Shown here: positions 44,309-52,663 of the stretch, piece by piece | Layout of the letters: each line of letters begins with the position of its first letter | How positions within the stretch are numbered: position 1 is the stretch's first letter | From: Pseudomonas sp. Irchel s3b2 | GTDB lineage: Bacteria; Pseudomonadota; Gammaproteobacteria; Pseudomonadales; Pseudomonadaceae | Assembly: GCF_900187445.1 (NCBI RefSeq) | Contig: NZ_FYEB01000015.1 | Span: 62,001-126,000 of the forward strand | Direction of reading: 5' to 3' | DNA length: 64,000 nt | Position numbers and translations under genes: made by a program | Notes under the pieces: generated by a model | What the model was told of the DNA's origin: nothing | Database searches by the model: none | The model's input: the letters and a program-made list of their open reading frames with translations, nothing else

Positions 44309-46516
44309 TCACTTGCCGCGATTGAGACGCCGCAGGTTGCCCAGCACCGACTCCAGCGCCCGGTCGAACAGCAAGGTGTCGTCCAGCGTTCGCACCGCGC
44401 CACGCCGGAACTGCAGGGCCAGCCCGGTACGGCTGTGCTCCAGCACTTTCATCCCGGTACGGTTGACGAAGATGTACTTGCCGGTGGCTTCAATGATCGC
44501 CGCCAGCTTGCAGCGCAGGGTGTTTTCCTCGTCTTCCTGAATCTCAACCCAGCAGCCCGGGTGCAGTTGATCGACTTGAAGCAGTGCGACATCGCCCTCC
44601 GGCAAACGCACCGAGGCCTTCTCGACCGGGCCTTCATCAGCGGTGCGAAGCACGATTTCCTGCTGCACCTGGACCATCATCGGTCCGCCAACAAGCGTAC
44701 TGTTCTGGCCCGGGCGTTCGAACTGCTGAACGTGCAAAACTTCCAGCTCGCTGAAAAACTCGCCGGTGGCGAACGGGTCGAATGCCGAGCTGTTCAACCC
44801 ATCGCGCAACGACTTGAGCAACCCCGGCACCAGCGCCAACAAGCGCTGGCTTACATCGGGTTCGTCATGACGCTGCACGCTCCAGATCAATTGTTCCATG
44901 GTCTGCACATCGGCATGCCATTCGGCGGACTGGTCACCGTGCTTGAGGCCGGTCAGCAACAGCACTTTGCTCCAGGCCTCCTGGACAAACGCCACCACGC
45001 TGTGCGGCAACACCTTGCCCACCAACGCCTGGTTCAGCGCCTGCTCGACGCGCTGACGCGCCAGTTCGGTCCTCGCGCGGCCTTCTTCGGCGTCACGGGT
45101 GCGCTGCTCGAGTAATTCGCTGCGACGGCGCTCGTCACTGGTGAAGGCGAGAAAATCCGCCAGCAATTCGGAAAAGATCGCCGGATCATCGACAAAATCG
45201 TTTAACAAGCGCTGCACCACTTGCTCGATGCGCAGGTACAGGCTGTCGCGCTCATGGTCATCGCACTCGCCCCAGCCCATGGCCGCAGCGGCAATTTCGT
45301 TGAGCAAACGCCGGGCCGGATGGCTGTTGCGGCTGAAAAAGCTCTTGTCGAGCACCGCGACTTTCAGCATCGGGATCTGCAAACGGCCGATCAACGCCTT
45401 GAGGGAGTCCGGCAGGTTGCGGTCATCGAGGATGAATTCGAAGAGCATGGCAATCAGGTTGATCACGTCTTCGTCGGCCACCCCCACCACGCGGGATCTG
45501 CCGCTTTTGACGCTGACCCGGGTCAGCAGTAGTTCGAGCTGGTTACGCAGATCGAAGTCGTCCTGAGCCGCCAGCGCCGGCACATATTGTTGCAAGTGTG
45601 AGAGCAGGCGCAGCAAGTCGCGGGTGGAAATGGGCTGGGTCTGGGCACTGACTTCCAGGGTCGGCGCAACGCTGCCACGCACATGGAGCAGCAATTCCTG
45701 CAATGCGGCGAAGACCTCCTGTACCCCATCGTCGATCTGAGGATTGCCCATCAGTACGCCTGTCTCGTCGGGAGAACCACGAACACACGCCGCCGCCCGA
45801 TCGGTGGCGCGTCGCGCCGGTGCTGGCTTGAGGTCCGGCAGCACGCCGGTGGCAATCAGCAATTGATTGGCTTCGGCGTACAGCTGATCAGCATTGCTGA
45901 GCACATAACGCCCGAACAATTTGAGGATGATCAGCTTGACCTTGATCTCCATGCCCAGGTTGCGCCCGGCCTGCAAGAAATACTCGCAGAGCAGCGTTGG
46001 CCCCAGGGGGTTGTGCTGTTCGACCAGCGTTTTGCTCAGCAGTGTGCTGAGTCGAGCGGTGAGCTGGTCGAGGGCGAAACCGTCGCGATTCAGCACTTTG
46101 CCGACCATGGCCTCCACCGCCACGCTGCGCTCCATGTCGTCGCTGGGCACCGACGTCGAGGCATCGAAAACCAATGTCCGGGGCAAGGCAGTTTGAGAAA
46201 TGTCGTACTGCGCGAGGCTGACGAAAGCCTCGAAGAATTGCTCGAGAAATCCGCGTTCGATGCTTTTGCGCTTGAGGCGCAAATCGCGCATGGCCTCGAA
46301 GAAGATGTTTTGCTCGACATTGTTTCGGGCGCGGTCGGCCATTTCGAACAGGGTGTCGTCGGCGTTATCGAACAGCTCCTGCAAACCTTGCTTAAGCTGT
46401 TGAGCAGCCTTGTCGCGAACCTGAAGCAGAATCACGGGCAGGCGGGCGAGCGGCGAGTGAGTCGCCTGGTCGGTAGCGGCCTTGTGCAAAGGCACTACAT
46501 TCCCGTCGTTGTGCAT
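44309..46516 (-). CDS. DUF1631 domain protein
   Basis: A 735-residue cytoplasmic protein of unknown function. It is mostly helical with an N-terminal MHNDGNVVPLHKAATDQATH. The DUF1631 body includes DNADDTLFEMADRARNNVEQ and LTARLSTLLSKTLVEQHNPL. The C-terminal 120 residues resemble a PilZ-like beta-domain (CWVEIQEDEENTLRCKLAAI, YIFVNRTGMKVLEHSRTGLA). In pseudomonads such proteins lie next to nadC/ampD; a cyclic-di-GMP link through the PilZ-like end is only a guess. ATG 46514-46516 follows AGGAGG. Confidence 0.85.
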   Translation of the reverse strand: MHNDGNVVPLHKAATDQATHSPLARLPVILLQVRDKAAQQLKQGLQELFDNADDTLFEMADRARNNVEQNIFFEAMRDLRLKRKSIERGFLEQFFEAFVSLAQYDISQTALPRTLVFDASTSVPSDDMERSVAVEAMVGKVLNRDGFALDQLTARLSTLLSKTLVEQHNPLGPTLLCEYFLQAGRNLGMEIKVKLIILKLFGRYVLSNADQLYAEANQLLIATGVLPDLKPAPARRATDRAAACVRGSPDETGVLMGNPQIDDGVQEVFAALQELLLHVRGSVAPTLEVSAQTQPISTRDLLRLLSHLQQYVPALAAQDDFDLRNQLELLLTRVSVKSGRSRVVGVADEDVINLIAMLFEFILDDRNLPDSLKALIGRLQIPMLKVAVLDKSFFSRNSHPARRLLNEIAAAAMGWGECDDHERDSLYLRIEQVVQRLLNDFVDDPAIFSELLADFLAFTSDERRRSELLEQRTRDAEEGRARTELARQRVEQALNQALVGKVLPHSVVAFVQEAWSKVLLLTGLKHGDQSAEWHADVQTMEQLIWSVQRHDEPDVSQRLLALVPGLLKSLRDGLNSSAFDPFATGEFFSELEVLHVQQFERPGQNSTLVGGPMMVQVQQEIVLRTADEGPVEKASVRLPEGDVALLQVDQLHPGCWVEIQEDEENTLRCKLAAIIEATGKYIFVNRTGMKVLEHSRTGLALQFRRGAVRTLDDTLLFDRALESVLGNLRRLNRGK

Positions 46517-46858
46517 TCAGGCCTCCTGAGACGGTGATGCTTCGATTCGGCAAGAAAGATCGAGCGAGCAGGCCCCATAGCCGGCGCTCGACAGAGACAC
46601 TCGTCACCGTTGTCATTCGGAATCCAAAATTACGTCAAAGCCATGGCGTCAAATGAAAGGCGGATTATCTGCAAAAGACCTTCCTTGTACCAGCGGACTC
46701 TGCGCTCCCCGGGAAACTAATTGAGAACGCCCCCTAGAGCTGATTGCTCGCGCGAATCGACCAAATGCAGGTTTGCGAACAAGGGAATGGCCGTTGATAC
46801 CTTGGGTTGCCTCGCAGCATGGCCCTATAATCGGGCCACTTTGTTTGTGGAGCCCGTT
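46517..46858. other. Divergent intergenic region between the DUF1631 gene and nadC
   Basis: A 342-bp gap without a credible gene. Its right end holds the predicted nadC promoter (46802-46831). I found no repeat or confident promoter for the DUF1631 gene. Confidence 0.5.
46802..46831 (+). promoter_or_regulatory. Predicted sigma-70 promoter of nadC
   Basis: -35 TTGGGT, an 18-bp spacer and a perfect -10 TATAAT (46826-46831) predict a start near 46838. This is about 20 bp before the nadC ATG, implying a very short leader. Confidence 0.65.
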
Positions 46859-47707
46859 ATGCCGAATCTACGTCTCGCCGATTTGACCGCCGAAATCGAA
46901 GCCAACGTGCGCCGTGCGTTGCTCGAGGACATCGGCAGCGGCGACATCACCGCGCAACTGATCCCGGCCGAACGCCTGGCCAAAGCCACCATCATTACCC
47001 GCGATGCGGCTGTCATTGCTGGCACCGCTTGGGTCGATGCAGTTTTTCGGCAATTGGACCCGCGGGTTGCCGTTCATTGGCAGGTGCGCGATGGCGAACG
47101 AGTGAAACCCAATCAGGTGCTATTCCATCTCGAAGGCCCGGCGCGCTCGCTGCTGACGGGTGAGCGCAGTGCACTGAATTTTCTGCAAATGCTTTCCGGC
47201 GTGGCCACTCGCGCGCAGTATTTGGCCGACTTCGTCGCCGAGACCCAGGTGAAATTGCTCGACACCCGCAAAACCCTGCCGGGATTGCGCCTGGCCCAGA
47301 AATACGCCGTAACCTGCGGCGGTTGTCACAATCACCGCATCGGCCTGTATGACGCCTTCCTGATCAAGGAAAACCATATCGCCGCCTGCGGTGGCATTCC
47401 TGAGGCTATCGCGGCCGCACACAAGATCGCCCCGGGCAAACCGGTGGAGATTGAAGTGGAGAACCTGGCGGAGTTGAAAGAAGCCCTGGCGGCGGGTGCC
47501 GACATCATCATGCTTGATGAACTGAGCCTGGACGACATGCGCGAAGCCGTGCGGTTGAACGCCGGCAAGGCAAAACTGGAGGCCAGCGGCGGTATCAACG
47601 AAAGCACGCTGCTGCCAATCGCCGAAACCGGGGTGGATTATATTTCGATTGGTGCGATGACCAAGGATGTGAAGGCGGTAGACCTGTCGATGCGCCTGAG
47701 TCTGTGA
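46859..47707 (+). CDS. nadC: Nicotinate-nucleotide pyrophosphorylase (carboxylating)
   Basis: A 282-residue quinolinate phosphoribosyltransferase making nicotinate mononucleotide in NAD synthesis. Conserved stretches include LLEDIGSGDITAQLIP, TGERSALNFLQMLSGVAT, LDTRKTLPGLRLAQKYAV and the phosphate-binding ASGGINEST plus ISIGAMTKDVKAVDLS. The ATG 46859 follows GTGGAG and gives full family length. A hairpin repeat at 47722-47790 follows. Confidence 0.96.
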   Translation: MPNLRLADLTAEIEANVRRALLEDIGSGDITAQLIPAERLAKATIITRDAAVIAGTAWVDAVFRQLDPRVAVHWQVRDGERVKPNQVLFHLEGPARSLLTGERSALNFLQMLSGVATRAQYLADFVAETQVKLLDTRKTLPGLRLAQKYAVTCGGCHNHRIGLYDAFLIKENHIAACGGIPEAIAAAHKIAPGKPVEIEVENLAELKEALAAGADIIMLDELSLDDMREAVRLNAGKAKLEASGGINESTLLPIAETGVDYISIGAMTKDVKAVDLSMRLSL

Positions 47708-47721
47708 CCCGCAAAGCAAAC

Positions 47722-47790
47722 CTGTAGGAGCCCGGCTTGCCGGCGATGGCGATCTCAAGGACGCTATCGCCGGCAAGCCGGGCTCCTACA
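47722..47790. repeat. REP palindrome pair (CTGTAGGAGCCCGGCTTGCCGGCGAT class)
   Basis: The arms tgtaggagcccggcttgccggcgat and atcgccggcaagccgggctcctaca are perfect mirror images separated by about 19 bp. They lie just after nadC. Confidence 0.88.
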
Positions 47791-47814
47791 AACGCGGTTA
47801 TCCAGGCGTTTTTG

Positions 47815-48120
47815 TCAAACCACCAGATTATTCATCTCGCAGTACTCTTCCCACTCGACGCCCAATACCTCGGCCGCCTCCTTGTGCAGCGCCAGGCGCG
47901 CGGCCTCGAACTCTTCCGGGGTGGTCGTGTACTTGAGCGTCAGCTCCCAAGGCTGCAAGCCCTGAGCCTCTGCCTCATCCTCGAACGCCCACTGAATCTG
48001 GTCTTTCTGATCGTCGGCTGGCAAGTCCTTGATCTCTTCGGCTAGCTGGGGTGACTCAAGCAGGTACTTTTTGAGGGCTTCTTCGTGTCTGGCTTCTTGG
48101 GTCAATTCTTTAACGGTCAT
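47815..48120 (-). CDS. DUF6388-like small acidic protein
   Basis: A 101-residue cytoplasmic, strongly acidic, helical protein. It starts MTVKELTQEARHEEALKKYL and ends VEWEEYCEMNNLVV. I recognise it as a small Pseudomonas family (DUF6388) of unknown function. No signal peptide or membrane segment is present. ATG 48118-48120 has AGAGAG upstream. It is convergent with nadC and lies downstream of tRNA-Thr on the same strand, but a terminator-like hairpin at 48183-48207 separates them. Confidence 0.7.
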   Translation of the reverse strand: MTVKELTQEARHEEALKKYLLESPQLAEEIKDLPADDQKDQIQWAFEDEAEAQGLQPWELTLKYTTTPEEFEAARLALHKEAAEVLGVEWEEYCEMNNLVV

Positions 48121-48182
48121 GGCGTTCTCTCTGATCTGGGGAATGGAAGATGGATCTGGATCATCAAGGATCTCTCTGACGC

Positions 48183-48207
48183 AAAAAAACCGTTTTAAGC
48201 CCGGTTT
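48183..48207 (-). terminator. Terminator of tRNA-Thr
   Basis: Read on the minus strand, the stem AAACCG / CGGTTT is followed by a run of T residues (a-tract at 48183-48189 on +), about 48 bp after the tRNA 3' end. Confidence 0.65.
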
Positions 48208-48254
48208 GTCTGGCCTTCAGAACCATTCGGGATCATCTGAAAACAAAGTGTCGC

Positions 48255-48330
48255 TGGTGCCCGAGACAGGAATCGAACCTGCGACCTTCGCGTTACGAGT
48301 GCGCTGCTCTACCGACTGAGCTACACGGGC
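48255..48330 (-). tRNA. tRNA-Thr (anticodon CGT)
   Basis: 76 nt including an encoded CCA. The acceptor stem GCCCGTG pairs with the 3' end CTCGGGC apart from usual G-U positions. The D-arm GCTCAGTCGGTAGAGC, the anticodon loop with CGT, and the T-arm AGGTTCGATTCCTG are all recognisable. It reads ACG codons. Confidence 0.95.
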
Positions 48331-48402
48331 GGTGGGCTAAACCTAGCACCGACTTCAGGGGCAGGCAACTTCGCGAAGTGCTTCAATTTTTTGCAGGCAA
48401 AA

Positions 48403-48437
48403 AAAAACCCCGCAGCGTTCACTGCGGGGCATTTCTA
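48403..48437 (-). terminator. Rho-independent terminator of pnp
   Basis: The stem CCCCGCAG / CTGCGGGG has a loop of about six bases and, on the minus strand, a long T-run (the a-tract at 48401-48409 on +). It lies 30 bp after the pnp stop. Confidence 0.9.
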
Positions 48438-48468
48438 CAACGTTGAAGCGGTCAGGCGAAGGGGGTGA

Positions 48469-50574
48469 TTAAACGCCCGAAGCCTTGGCTGCTGCTACGT
48501 CTTTGATGGACAGCTTGATACGGCCGCGGTTGTCCACGTCCAGTACCAGCACTTCCACTTCCTGGCCTTCTTTCAGGATGTCGGTCACTTTCTCGACACG
48601 AGCATCGCTCAGCATCGAGATGTGAACCAGACCGTCCTTGCCCGGCAGGATGTTGACGAATGCGCCGAAGTCGACGATGCGCTCAACCTTACCGACGTAG
48701 ATCTTGCCGATCTCGGCTTCAGCGGTGATGCCCAGAACGCGCTGACGTGCCGCTTCAGCCGCTTCCTTGGTTTCGCCGAAGATCTTGATCGAACCGTCGT
48801 CTTCGATGTCGATCGAAGCCTTGGTTTCTTCACAGATCGCACGAATGGTCGCGCCGCCTTTACCGATGACATCACGGATTTTGTCGGTGTCGATTTTCAT
48901 CGCGATCATGGTCGGAGCGTTTTCCGACAGCTCGGTACGCGACTGGCCAATGATCTGGTTCATCTGACCGAGGATATTCAGGCGCGCTTCCAGGGCTTGG
49001 CCCAGAGCGATTTCCATGATTTCTTCGGTGATGCCCTTGATCTTGATGTCCATCTGCAGCGCGGTAACACCTTTGGCGGTACCGGCTACTTTGAAGTCCA
49101 TGTCGCCCAGGTGATCTTCGTCGCCTAGGATGTCGGTCAGAACAGCGAATTTCTCGCCTTCCTTAACCAGACCCATGGCGATACCGGCAACCGGTGCCTT
49201 CATCGGAACGCCGGCATCCATCAGCGCCAGGGAAGCGCCGCAGACCGAAGCCATGGAGCTCGAACCGTTGGACTCGGTGATTTCCGACACCACACGAATG
49301 GTGTACGGGAACACGTCGGCAGCAGGCAGCATGGCCTGAACCGAACGACGGGCCAGACGGCCGTGACCGATTTCGCGACGACCGGCGCCACCCATGCGAC
49401 CACACTCACCTACCGAGAACGGAGGGAAGTTGTAGTGCAGCATGAACGGGTCTTTTTTCTCGCCTTCCAGGGTGTCCAGCAGCTGTGCGTCACGGGCAGT
49501 ACCCAGAGTCGCGACTACCAGGGCCTGGGTTTCGCCACGGGTGAACAGTGCCGAACCGTGGGTCTTCGGCAGAACGCCGACTTCGATGTTCAGCGGACGT
49601 ACGGTCTTGGTGTCGCGACCGTCGATACGTGGCTTGCCGTTAACGATGTTTTCGCGAACGGTGCGGTATTCGATTTCACCGAAAGCCGCTTTGACCTCAG
49701 CGGAAGTCGGCTGACCTTCTGCACCGGACAGGTTGGCAACCACCAGGTCTTTCAACTCACCCAGGCGAGCGTAACGGTCTGCCTTGATGGTGATGGTGTA
49801 AGCCTGGGAGATCGCTTCGCCGAACTCGGCACGGATAGCGCCCAGCAGTGCGGTGGCTTCTGGCTGAGGAGCCCAGGTCCAGGTTGGCTTGGCAGCTTCA
49901 GCGGCCAGTTCCTTGACGGCGTTGATCACCACCTGGAACTCGTCGTGAGCAAACAGTACAGCGCCCAGCATCTGGTCTTCGGTCAGCTCTTTGGCTTCCG
50001 ATTCAACCATCAACACAGCTTCCGAAGTACCGGCAACGACCATGTCTAGGCTCGAAGCTTTCAGTTGTTCGTAAGTCGGGTTCAGCAGGTAACCGGTGCT
50101 TTCATGGAACGCAACGCGGGCAGCGCCGATCGGACCATCGAAAGGAATACCGGAGATGGCCAAGGCAGCTGAGGTACCGATCATCGCAGCGATGTCCGGA
50201 TCGGTCTTTTTGCTGGTGGAAACGACGGTGCAGACAACCTGCACTTCGTTCATGAAGCCTTCTGGGAACAGCGGACGGATCGGACGGTCGATCAGTCGGG
50301 AAGTCAGGGTTTCTTTCTCGGAAGGACGGCCTTCACGCTTGAAGAAACCGCCAGGGATCTTACCGGCAGCGTAAGTCTTTTCCTGGTAGTGAACGGACAG
50401 AGGGAAGAAGCCCTTGCCTGGATCGGCTTGTTTGGCACCGACAACGGTCACCAATACGCTGACGTCGTCGTCAACGGTGACCAATACTGCGCCGGAGGCC
50501 TGACGGGCGATACGGCCAGTCTCGAGGGTAACGGTCGACTGACCGAACTGGAATTTTTTGATTACCGGGTTCAC
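48469..50574 (-). CDS. pnp: Polyribonucleotide nucleotidyltransferase (PNPase)
   Basis: A 701-residue 3'-5' phosphorolytic exoribonuclease of the degradosome. Two RNase PH domains (residues about 10-225 and 310-545) bracket a helical linker. KH (about 555-615, MKIDTDKIRDVIGKGGATIR) and S1 (about 620-690, GKIYVGKVERIVDFGAFVNI) domains follow. The start is GTG 50572-50574, with AGGA upstream, giving MNPVIKKFQFGQSTVTLETG. It lies 195 bp downstream of rpsO, as in most gamma-proteobacteria. Confidence 0.97.
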   Translation of the reverse strand: MNPVIKKFQFGQSTVTLETGRIARQASGAVLVTVDDDVSVLVTVVGAKQADPGKGFFPLSVHYQEKTYAAGKIPGGFFKREGRPSEKETLTSRLIDRPIRPLFPEGFMNEVQVVCTVVSTSKKTDPDIAAMIGTSAALAISGIPFDGPIGAARVAFHESTGYLLNPTYEQLKASSLDMVVAGTSEAVLMVESEAKELTEDQMLGAVLFAHDEFQVVINAVKELAAEAAKPTWTWAPQPEATALLGAIRAEFGEAISQAYTITIKADRYARLGELKDLVVANLSGAEGQPTSAEVKAAFGEIEYRTVRENIVNGKPRIDGRDTKTVRPLNIEVGVLPKTHGSALFTRGETQALVVATLGTARDAQLLDTLEGEKKDPFMLHYNFPPFSVGECGRMGGAGRREIGHGRLARRSVQAMLPAADVFPYTIRVVSEITESNGSSSMASVCGASLALMDAGVPMKAPVAGIAMGLVKEGEKFAVLTDILGDEDHLGDMDFKVAGTAKGVTALQMDIKIKGITEEIMEIALGQALEARLNILGQMNQIIGQSRTELSENAPTMIAMKIDTDKIRDVIGKGGATIRAICEETKASIDIEDDGSIKIFGETKEAAEAARQRVLGITAEAEIGKIYVGKVERIVDFGAFVNILPGKDGLVHISMLSDARVEKVTDILKEGQEVEVLVLDVDNRGRIKLSIKDVAAAKASGV

Positions 50575-50689
50575 GGTGTCCTACCTTCTTTTGTGGCTCT
50601 TGGGGAACTTGTCTTCTTGCGAAATTCTTGGGCAATGTCGGGAATCGGCCCAACGCCTGTCCAGAGTAAAACGTATATCCAGATAAAAC

Positions 50690-50708
50690 TTGAGGCTGGG
50701 AGCCTGCC
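50690..50708 (-). terminator. Hairpin between rpsO and pnp
   Basis: On the minus strand, AGGCT-ccc-AGCCT, followed by CAAGTTTT, lies about 65 bp after the rpsO stop. It could be a weak terminator or an mRNA processing site of the rpsO-pnp transcript, as known in E. coli. The role here is inferred. Confidence 0.4.
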
Positions 50709-50769
50709 ATGCGCCAGCGGGAAACCCACTGACGCACGACAGACAACCAACCTCTAGCGCAATCGCTTA

Positions 50770-51039
50770 TTAGCGACGCAGACCCAGGCGAGCGATCAGA
50801 GCGCTGTAACGGCTCACGTCCTTGCCTTTCAGGTAGTCCAGCAGCTTACGACGCTGGTTTACCATGCGGATCAGACCACGACGGGAGTGGTGATCTTTAC
50901 CGTTGGCCTTGAAGTGACCTTGCAGTTTGTTGATGTTGTGGGTCAGCAGTGCAACTTGCACTTCTGGCGAACCAGTGTCACCAACAGCTTGCTGGTAGTC
51001 AGCTACGATTTGAGCTTTTTCTTGAACGTCGAGAGCCAT
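50770..51039 (-). CDS. rpsO: 30S ribosomal protein S15
   Basis: An 89-residue primary 16S rRNA-binding protein. It starts MALDVQEKAQIVADYQQAVG. The conserved GSPEVQVALLTHNINKLQGH and HHSRRGLIRMVNQRRKLLDY, which contact helices 20-22 of 16S rRNA, are intact. ATG 51037-51039 follows AAAGGATT. A strong leader hairpin lies at 51056-51082. Together with pnp downstream and truB upstream this is the standard order. Confidence 0.97.
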   Translation of the reverse strand: MALDVQEKAQIVADYQQAVGDTGSPEVQVALLTHNINKLQGHFKANGKDHHSRRGLIRMVNQRRKLLDYLKGKDVSRYSALIARLGLRR

Positions 51040-51055
51040 GAGGCAATCCTTTTAT

Positions 51056-51082
51056 CAGGAAACTGTTTCAAAGAAACAGCTT
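51056..51082 (-). promoter_or_regulatory. Leader hairpin of rpsO
   Basis: The stem AGCTGTTTC / GAAACAGTTT on the minus strand ends 17 bp before the rpsO start. It could be a terminator-like or regulatory structure in the S15 mRNA leader; S15 is known to autoregulate through its leader in E. coli. The function here is inferred. Confidence 0.4.
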
Positions 51083-51181
51083 CAACAGGCCAGGGACAAA
51101 TCCCTGTATCTATAAATGAGTAGTGACCGTGCCTGTTAACAGCCACACTCGCCGGCCTGCTGTTACACAGGCCGGTTCCGG

Positions 51182-52099
51182 TCATTCTGACCGAATCAGT
51201 CGACGCGGCGCGATGCGCCCGTCTTCGCTCACTTCACCGATACCGATGAAGCGACCGTTGTGATCCTGTACCCGTACCATGCCGAACTTCGGTGCATCCG
51301 GGGCGCGTACCGGTTGGCCGTTAAGCCAGTAGAACGCGCTGTGCTCCGAGAACTGCAACAGTGGCCAGTCCAGCAGGCCGCTGTCCGATGGCATCAGGAA
51401 GCGGTCGACCGCTTCGTTGCCGCCTTCGGCATGTACCGCTTCAAGCTCTTCCAGAGTGACGGTCTGTGCAAGCGTGAAAGGCCCGGCCTGGGTACGTCGC
51501 AATTCAGCCACGTAAGCGCCACAACCGAGTTGCTCACCGATATCCTCCACCAGGGTACGGATATAGGTGCCTTTGCTGCAATCCACCGCAAGCCGCGCAG
51601 TATCACCCTCAAAGGCCAGTAATTCCAAGCGCGCAATAGTAACAGAACGCGGTTCGCGCTCCACTACTTCGCCTGCACGGGCCAGCTTGTACAGCGGCTG
51701 CCCATCACGCTTGAGCGCCGAGTACATCGGCGGTATCTGACTGATTTGCCCACGAAATTTCGGCAGCACAGCTTCGATATCGGCGCGACCAACGGTCACC
51801 GGACGCTCCAGCAAAACTTCACCTTCGGCATCGGCCGTGGTGGTGGTCTTGCCCAGTTGCGCCAGGGTTTCATAAGCCTTGTCGGAATCGAGCAGGTATT
51901 GCGAGAACTTGGTGGCTTCGCCGAAGCACAACGGCAGCACGCCAGTGGCCAGCGGATCGAGACTGCCGGTGTGCCCGGCCTTCTCGGCATTGAGCAACCA
52001 GCGGACCTTCTGCAACGCCGCGTTGGAGGTGAACCCCAACGGCTTGTCGAGCAGGATGATGCCGCTGACGTTACGACGGATACGTTTGACCTGAGCCAC
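51182..52099 (-). CDS. truB: tRNA pseudouridine-55 synthase TruB
   Basis: A 305-residue enzyme that makes the pseudouridine of the T-loop in all tRNAs. The catalytic aspartate is in HTGSLDPLATGVLPLCFGEA. The PUA-like C-terminal part ends VRVQDHNGRFIGIGEVSEDG. The start is GTG 52097-52099, after AAGGAG, three bases after the rbfA stop. It is part of the nusA-infB-rbfA-truB unit. Confidence 0.97.
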   Translation of the reverse strand: MAQVKRIRRNVSGIILLDKPLGFTSNAALQKVRWLLNAEKAGHTGSLDPLATGVLPLCFGEATKFSQYLLDSDKAYETLAQLGKTTTTADAEGEVLLERPVTVGRADIEAVLPKFRGQISQIPPMYSALKRDGQPLYKLARAGEVVEREPRSVTIARLELLAFEGDTARLAVDCSKGTYIRTLVEDIGEQLGCGAYVAELRRTQAGPFTLAQTVTLEELEAVHAEGGNEAVDRFLMPSDSGLLDWPLLQFSEHSAFYWLNGQPVRAPDAPKFGMVRVQDHNGRFIGIGEVSEDGRIAPRRLIRSE

Positions 52100-52102
52100 C
52101 GA

Positions 52103-52504
52103 TTACTCCTTGGCGTCTTCGGGTTCAGCCGCTACCGGGTGCTGATTGTCTTCAGCCACCGCACGCTCGATCAGGGCCGACAGGTGCGCGCCACGCACGA
52201 CGCTTTCATCGTAATGGAAGTGCAACTGCGGAACGCTGCGCAACTTCATTTCGCGAGCCAACTGCATACGCAGGAAACCGGCGGCGGAGTTGAGCACCTT
52301 GATGCTTTGCGCGATATCTTCAGCGCTGTCCTGCCCCATAACGGTGATGAAGATCTTGGCGTGACCGACGTCACGGCTGACTTCAACAGCGGTAATGGTG
52401 ACCAGACCGACGCGCGGATCTTTGACTTCACGACGGATCAGCTGTGCCAGCTCACGCTGCATCTGATCGCCGATACGTTGGGTACGGCTGTATTCTTTTG
52501 CCAT
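52103..52504 (-). CDS. rbfA: Ribosome-binding factor A
   Basis: A 133-residue KH-like 30S maturation and cold-shock factor. It starts MAKEYSRTQRIGDQMQRELA; the core VSRDVGHAKIFITVMGQDSA and the LHFHYDESVVRGAHLSALIE segment are conserved. The acidic C-terminal tail (NQHPVAAEPEDAKE) is typical. It precedes truB directly and follows infB after 159 bp that contain a strong hairpin. Confidence 0.96.
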   Translation of the reverse strand: MAKEYSRTQRIGDQMQRELAQLIRREVKDPRVGLVTITAVEVSRDVGHAKIFITVMGQDSAEDIAQSIKVLNSAAGFLRMQLAREMKLRSVPQLHFHYDESVVRGAHLSALIERAVAEDNQHPVAAEPEDAKE

Positions 52505-52556
52505 GTCTTGTTACCTGTTACTGCCCCACGGTGAAACCCGAGGGGTCTGAAAGCGG

Positions 52557-52597
52557 CAAACGCCCGGCCTGACAAAAGCCAGACCGGGCGTTGCGTT
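52557..52597 (-). terminator. Strong hairpin between infB and rbfA
   Basis: On the minus strand, GCAACGCCCGG / CCGGGCGTTTGC encloses the loop region TCTGGCTTTTGTCAGG, itself able to pair. Only a weak T-run follows. It may be a partial terminator or an RNA-processing structure within the operon. Confidence 0.5.
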
Positions 52598-52663
52598 TAG
52601 AGTCCGGACGTTGCGCCGCGCATCTGCATGCAGCGGCTCATCGTGGCCCTTGAAGTGCGCGAG

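Noticed and set aside
51003..51185. Small minus-strand ORF upstream of rpsO
   Set aside because: It lies in the rpsO leader, overlaps the leader hairpin and the rpsO start, and has no protein-like features.
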